This document shows positions 6,029 through 9,385 of a stretch of 9,385 bases of DNA, in pieces. The stretch comes from Nitrospinota bacterium (GTDB lineage: Bacteria; Nitrospinota; Nitrospinia; Nitrospinales; Nitrospinaceae): contig JAPUGN010000023.1 of NCBI GenBank assembly GCA_027298165.1, positions 1 to 9,385 of the forward strand. Reading direction: 5' to 3'. The notes below the pieces were generated by a model. The model saw nothing but the letters and a program-made list of their open reading frames with translations. It searched no databases and was not told the origin of the DNA. The position numbers and the translations under genes are program-made. Numbering within the stretch: position 1 is the stretch's first letter; every line of letters begins with the position of its first letter.

Positions 6029-6882
6029 AGCTTTCCGAATAAAATTTCCAAATCTTTTTTCAACGCATCCGGGATCAGCGCTTTATCGGTTACGATGGCG
6101 TTTGTGGCCGCCTCGCCGCAGGAACAGGACCTTTTCAATACCGGCTTTTTGACGATTTCCTTGAGGATGGTCTGGGCCAACTCCACATTGTTGTGCATGA
6201 TTTCGAGGACCGCCTCCAGCGTCACGGCCTCTTCTTCCCGATGCCAGCAGTCGTAGTCGGTAGCGAGGGCGATAGTAGCATAACAAAGGCCGGCTTCGCG
6301 GGCGAGCTTGGCTTCGGTGACGTTGGTCATGCCGATCACGTCGACACCCCAACTGCGATACAAAAACGATTCGGCCCGGGTTGAAAACTGGGGGCCTTCG
6401 ATACAGATATAGGTTCCCCCGGGATGCACCGTGGCACCCGCCTGTTGACTGGACTCCAGCACTACCTCGTGCAATTCATCGCAAATGGGATCGGCCAGGC
6501 TGACATGGCCGGCGATGCCCCCTTCGAAAAACGTCGTCTTGCGGCGAAAGGTGCGATCGATGAACTGGTCGGGGATTACGATATGGCCGGGGATGATCTC
6601 TTCCTTCATGCTGCCGACGGCGCTGACGGAAATGATGCGCTCAACGCCCAGCTTTTTCATGGCGAAGATGTTGGCCCGGTAATTGATTTCCGAAGGGGTG
6701 ATGCGGTGCCCCACACCATGGCGCGGCAGAAACACCAGGCGGGTTCCTTCCAAATCGCCCACAACCAGCGAGTCCGAGGGATTTCCAAAAGGCGTGTCAA
6801 CGGAAACCGTATCTACAACCTTGAGGTCCTTCATGGCGTACAGGCCGCTTCCGCCGAAGACGCCCAAAATGTTTTCTGCCAT
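6025..6882 (-). CDS. mtnP: S-methyl-5'-thioadenosine phosphorylase
   Basis: MtnP splits 5'-methylthioadenosine with phosphate into adenine and 5-methylthioribose-1-phosphate, removing a by-product of S-adenosylmethionine use and feeding methionine and adenine salvage. The 285-residue protein shows the nucleoside phosphorylase family pattern: FGGSGLY (9-15), phosphate-binding RHG (54-56), SAVGS (87-91), EGPQFSTRAES (162-172), MTN (185-187) and TDYDCW (208-213). The last two match methylthioadenosine phosphorylases rather than guanosine/inosine enzymes. The C-terminal CSCGEA (253-258) occurs in bacterial members. I chose the ATG at 6882, with GGGGGA about 7 bases upstream, over an in-frame TTG at 6915. 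The stop overlaps the hemL start by 4 bases. The gene follows the coiled-coil gene after 119 bases. No other methionine-salvage gene is in the window. Confidence 0.93.
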   Translation of the reverse strand: MAENILGVFGGSGLYAMKDLKVVDTVSVDTPFGNPSDSLVVGDLEGTRLVFLPRHGVGHRITPSEINYRANIFAMKKLGVERIISVSAVGSMKEEIIPGHIVIPDQFIDRTFRRKTTFFEGGIAGHVSLADPICDELHEVVLESSQQAGATVHPGGTYICIEGPQFSTRAESFLYRSWGVDVIGMTNVTEAKLAREAGLCYATIALATDYDCWHREEEAVTLEAVLEIMHNNVELAQTILKEIVKKPVLKRSCSCGEAATNAIVTDKALIPDALKKDLEILFGKL

Positions 6883-7001
6883 TGAATTTCCCCCGGAATC
6901 TGAAAATGAGATCAATCGGTTGGGTTGCAGGTGGGACCGATGAAAAACCTATTAACGACGGAGCACATTGAAAACCCTGAAGGCCGGTCATCTTAGAAGT
7001 T

Positions 7002-9068
7002 TCAGTCCATAGCTTGTTTACGTTTATCGATTTCTTTTAAAAGAAATTTGAGTTCGGCGATCTGCCCGTCCACATGATTCACCGAATCGGTATCCTTGCT
7101 CATGCCTTCTATTTTTTCCTGAAGATCCTGCATCCGTTGCTCCAGTACTTCCAGGTGACTCATCTTGTCGGAGAGCATCTCGATTTTTTCATCCACGTTG
7201 TCGGACAGGGCGAGCACTTTTTCCATATTTTGTGAAATCCGACCCAGGCTCTCTTTTTCCCGGTCGATGCGGTTTGTGTCGGAATCGATTTTGGCGATGG
7301 TCCCGTCCAGTTCGCTGAGTTTTTCTTGAGTGCGGCGAACCCGGTCCTCGCCGGAAGCGATTTCCTGAAACCGCATTTCCAAGCTGGAAATCTGGCTATC
7401 GAATTGTTCCATTTTCTTCTCAGCATGGGTGAGCTGTTCTTCCTTATCTCCCAGAATTTCCTGGCGCGCCTTCAAATCCTTCAGCAGGGATTCCAGGCCC
7501 TGGATTTTATTTTCAATGTCGCCCACAAAGCCGGCTTCCTGTTTCAGGCTGGCCAGCTTCTCATCGAAATGCTTGGATACCAGCCCCAGGTCCTTGCACA
7601 ATTCTTCCACGCCGGCGATCTCATCTTTCGATTGCTGAACCTTGTCGAACCGGGACCGGAGTTCTGTTTCCATCCGGTGCATTTCGGAGGCGAGATCGGT
7701 CATTCGTTTTTCTTGATCGTCAATACCGGATTTCCCCTTGGCGAGGTCCAGAATTTTATCATCCAGTCGTTCCGACAATTCCCTCAGATTCTCCAGTTTG
7801 TCATCCACCTGCTCCACAAACCCGGTTTTCTTTGAAAGCTTGTTGATTTTCAGGTTGGCTTCCTCGATATAAAAATCCAACCCTTCAAATTTCTTATCCA
7901 GTCTTTCGATCAAGGCTTTGCGTTGGAGCTGATTTTCCATTTTCACATCGAGATTGAGCACCATGGAGCTCAGCTCGTTGACTTTCTTTTCGATTTGCTC
8001 CACCAGCGGTTGTTTGCGACCGATTTCCTCCATCGCCTCATCGATTTTCTGAATCATCCCATCGTTTTTGGAAATGGCCTCGCGAACCTGCCCGGCTTTT
8101 TGAATTTCGCCTTCGAACTGCTTGAGTGTTTGATCCGCCGCATCCGCCAATCCGGCAAACCGGCCCATTTGCTCGCGTGCCTTTTCGATAACCTTCATCT
8201 CTTCTTGCAGTTGGTCCATCCGGATGCTGACCTCATCAGTCAGGAACGCGTTCAACTGATTGACCTTCTCTTCAGCCTGGTCGATGCGTTGACCCTCCTG
8301 GACCAAACTTTGAATCCGGCCGTCGACCTCGCCGATCAACCCTTCCCATTCCTGCAACTTTTGGGTCACGGCTTGAAGGGTATCCTTTTTGGCGGAAATA
8401 TTTTTGGATTCCACCTTCAGGTCGTTGATATCCCGGTTCAACTTTTCCAGGTTTTCCTGTGTTTCCCGGATCAACGGATCCTGCCCCAGTAATTTTTCGG
8501 TATCGACGTGCATACGGTCCAGCAGACTGCGAAGCTCTTCCTTGTCCCGGGCATAACTCTCCACCCATTCCTTCTCCCCTTTCAGGTGGTCGAACTTGGC
8601 TCCCAGATCGTCAATCACTTGATTCATTTTCCGGATCTGCTTGGAGCCGGATTTCATCATTTCCTTGAAACCCATAACCTCCTCGACCTGCTTGGCAATC
8701 GTGCCGAGAATATAATCCAGACGGTTGACGTTTTTATCGGCGGTTTTAATCAGCCGGGTCTTTTCCTTGAGCTCTTCGCTCAAACGAGTGTCCATGGCCT
8801 TGATCTCGTCCATCTGGCGGTTCAGGGCTTCCAGCATGTGGAGGGTGTCGGGAATCTGCCGGTTGATTTTTTCCAGGAACAGTTTTTTATCGTCGATCTC
8901 TTCTGATTTCTTGTCCAGATATTCGATCAGCAACTGAAGATTTTTACGCTCATGGCCGGCCACCTTTACCAGTTGACGGAGTTGGCTGGCCTCGGACTCG
9001 CTGGAAGGGTCGGTTTCGGAATTTTGGGACTCTTCCTTGATGCGTTTCGGGGCAGGTTTTTGATCCAT
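7002..9068 (-). CDS. Large cytoplasmic coiled-coil protein with 31-residue tandem repeats, function unknown
   Basis: I do not recognise this protein. It has 688 residues with no signal peptide and no membrane segment. Residues 1-35 are hydrophilic and probably disordered (KPAPKRIKEES, then Ser/Glu-rich). Residues about 40-688 are almost wholly predicted helix, rich in E, K, D, Q and L, with one cysteine (491) and few aromatics. Hydrophobic positions follow a heptad that restarts about every 31 residues (see the repeat entry). No catalytic motif, Walker box or metal site is visible, so a scaffold, filament or tether role is the natural inference. I chose the ATG at 9068 (AAGGA 8-12 bases upstream) over an in-frame TTG at 9086. 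It begins 113 bases after asd, with its own predicted promoter, and precedes mtnP. Annotation pipelines might call it 'SMC-like' or 'myosin-tail-like', which would rest on the coiled coil only. Confidence 0.85.
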   Translation of the reverse strand: MDQKPAPKRIKEESQNSETDPSSESEASQLRQLVKVAGHERKNLQLLIEYLDKKSEEIDDKKLFLEKINRQIPDTLHMLEALNRQMDEIKAMDTRLSEELKEKTRLIKTADKNVNRLDYILGTIAKQVEEVMGFKEMMKSGSKQIRKMNQVIDDLGAKFDHLKGEKEWVESYARDKEELRSLLDRMHVDTEKLLGQDPLIRETQENLEKLNRDINDLKVESKNISAKKDTLQAVTQKLQEWEGLIGEVDGRIQSLVQEGQRIDQAEEKVNQLNAFLTDEVSIRMDQLQEEMKVIEKAREQMGRFAGLADAADQTLKQFEGEIQKAGQVREAISKNDGMIQKIDEAMEEIGRKQPLVEQIEKKVNELSSMVLNLDVKMENQLQRKALIERLDKKFEGLDFYIEEANLKINKLSKKTGFVEQVDDKLENLRELSERLDDKILDLAKGKSGIDDQEKRMTDLASEMHRMETELRSRFDKVQQSKDEIAGVEELCKDLGLVSKHFDEKLASLKQEAGFVGDIENKIQGLESLLKDLKARQEILGDKEEQLTHAEKKMEQFDSQISSLEMRFQEIASGEDRVRRTQEKLSELDGTIAKIDSDTNRIDREKESLGRISQNMEKVLALSDNVDEKIEMLSDKMSHLEVLEQRMQDLQEKIEGMSKDTDSVNHVDGQIAELKFLLKEIDKRKQAMD
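7071..8759 (-). repeat. About 18 degenerate 31-residue protein repeats inside the coiled-coil gene
   Basis: Aligning the pattern h--h---h--L (h hydrophobic) puts repeat anchors at residues 107, 138, 169, 200, 231, 262, then 294, 325, 356, 387, 418, 449, then 484, 515, 546, 577, 608 and 639. Spacing is exactly 31 within each of the three runs of six, and 32 and 35 between runs. Clear copies include PLVEQIEKKVNEL (354-366), ALIERLDKKFEGL (385-397), GFVEQVDDKLENL (416-428), GFVGDIENKIQGL (513-525) and RVRRTQEKLSEL (576-587). The copies at 138, 169 and 325 are weak. Gly or Pro occurs at 12 of 18 repeat junctions. I noticed no obvious DNA-level identity between copies, so the duplication looks old. 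Confidence 0.7.
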
Positions 9069-9118
9069 TGTGGGTTCCTTTTGCAAACTGCAGGGACGAT
9101 TTCCCTATATCTTTGTAT

Positions 9119-9124
9119 TTTATA
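9119..9124 (-). promoter_or_regulatory. Candidate -10 element for the coiled-coil gene
   Basis: Read leftward the sequence is GGTATAAAATA, giving a good -10 (TATAAA, 5 of 6). No matching TTGACA lies 16-18 bases upstream (the best is CTTTCC-like), so a transcription factor may be needed. The start would fall near 9112, leaving a leader of about 44 bases before the ATG at 9068. It separates the coiled-coil gene from asd as a possible independent transcription unit. Confidence 0.4.
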
Positions 9125-9148
9125 CCATTCACGTCTTATTGGAAAGGA

Positions 9149-9171
9149 AAGGTTTGAACGGAAGGTTTGAA
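9149..9171. repeat. 10-bp direct repeat upstream of the coiled-coil promoter
   Basis: AAGGTTTGAA occurs at 9149-9158 and again at 9162-9171, 13 bases apart centre to centre, within a near-tandem GGAAAGGTTTGAA / GGAAGGTTTGAA. Relative to the predicted start near 9112, the copies lie at about -37 to -59, where activators often bind. It could equally be chance or slippage in a purine-rich stretch. Confidence 0.4.
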
Positions 9172-9181
9172 AAACGCGGGG

Positions 9182-9385
9182 TCATCTATGGATCAAAACT
9201 TCCGCGATCTGGATGGCATTCAAAGCCGCACCCTTGCGTAAATTATCCGACACGATCCACAGATTGACCGCGCGGGGGTTATCCAGGTCGGAGCGGATAC
9301 GCCCCACCATGACTTCGTCTCTACCCGCCGCGTCTACCGCCAGGGGGTATTCGGTTTTTTCCGGAGCGTCCACCACCCGTACCCC
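9182..9385 (-). CDS. asd: Aspartate-semialdehyde dehydrogenase, C-terminal 67 residues (partial, enters from the right edge)
   Basis: Asd reduces aspartyl-4-phosphate to aspartate-semialdehyde with NADPH, at the branch to lysine/diaminopimelate, threonine and methionine. Only the C-terminus is present; the active-site cysteine and catalytic histidine lie outside the window. The frame starts at 9385 (GVRVVDAPEK) and contains the family's characteristic end: YPLAVDAAGRDEVMVGRIR, then NLWIVSDNLRKGAALNA and QIAEVL. The stop is TGA at 9182-9184. No start is expected inside the window, and the GTG codons near 9376 are internal valines. There is no clear terminator between this stop and the coiled-coil gene, only CCCCGCGTTTTT without a stem, so readthrough is possible. 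Confidence 0.93.
   Translation of the reverse strand, partial: GVRVVDAPEKTEYPLAVDAAGRDEVMVGRIRSDLDNPRAVNLWIVSDNLRKGAALNAIQIAEVLIHR

Noticed and set aside
6883..6915. TTG start 11 codons upstream for mtnP
   Set aside because: The ATG at 6882 has a GGGGGA ribosome site and gives the normal family N-terminus; the upstream residues are not family-like.
7002..9068. Calling the coiled-coil protein an SMC/chromosome segregation ATPase or a methyl-accepting chemotaxis protein
   Set aside because: There is no Walker A, signature motif or hinge, no membrane helix and no conserved signalling hairpin; any similarity would come from generic coiled coil.

Overview
The window is a gene-dense stretch of a Gram-negative bacterial chromosome. 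It carries one rightward gene (queA); everything else points left. The Gram-negative assignment rests on an FtsB-type divisome protein, an IHF/HU-type protein and an exported tetraheme cytochrome. hemL shows that tetrapyrroles are made from glutamate (C5 pathway). A UDP-glucose dehydrogenase of the animal-like type plus a multiheme cytochrome would suit a Nitrospinota/Desulfobacterota-like lineage, but that is a guess from gene content; no rRNA or other decisive marker is present.

Layout: (1) 1-118, start of a UDP-glucose 6-dehydrogenase gene, leftward and cut by the window edge; (2) 141-178, a strong hairpin; (3) 205-1023, a lysine-rich exported tetraheme cytochrome c with its own promoter; (4) 1178-2221, queA, divergent from the cytochrome gene; (5) 2257-2541, an IHF/HU-type protein, convergent with queA; (6) 2542-3071, a 530-base gap without a credible gene, holding a run of inverted repeats (about 2593-2808) and a very AT-rich block (about 2821-3000); (7) 3072-9068, a tight leftward cluster read in the order coiled-coil protein, mtnP, hemL, eno, ftsB; (8) 9182-9385, the 3' end of asd.

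In the leftward cluster hemL overlaps mtnP by 4 bases (ATGA), eno follows hemL by 30 bases and ftsB follows eno by 2 bases, so these four are probably co-transcribed. The products are housekeeping: methylthioadenosine salvage, tetrapyrrole synthesis, glycolysis and cell division. The eno-ftsB order is familiar from many Proteobacteria.

The least ordinary item is the 688-residue coiled-coil protein at the head of the cluster. Its rod is built from about 18 degenerate tandem repeats of 31 residues, a period that fits three heptads plus one decad. Other points worth a second look are the noncanonical CX3CH first heme site of the cytochrome, its lysine-rich ends, the animal-type UDP-glucose dehydrogenase, and the structured leader or possible RNA upstream of the HU-type gene.
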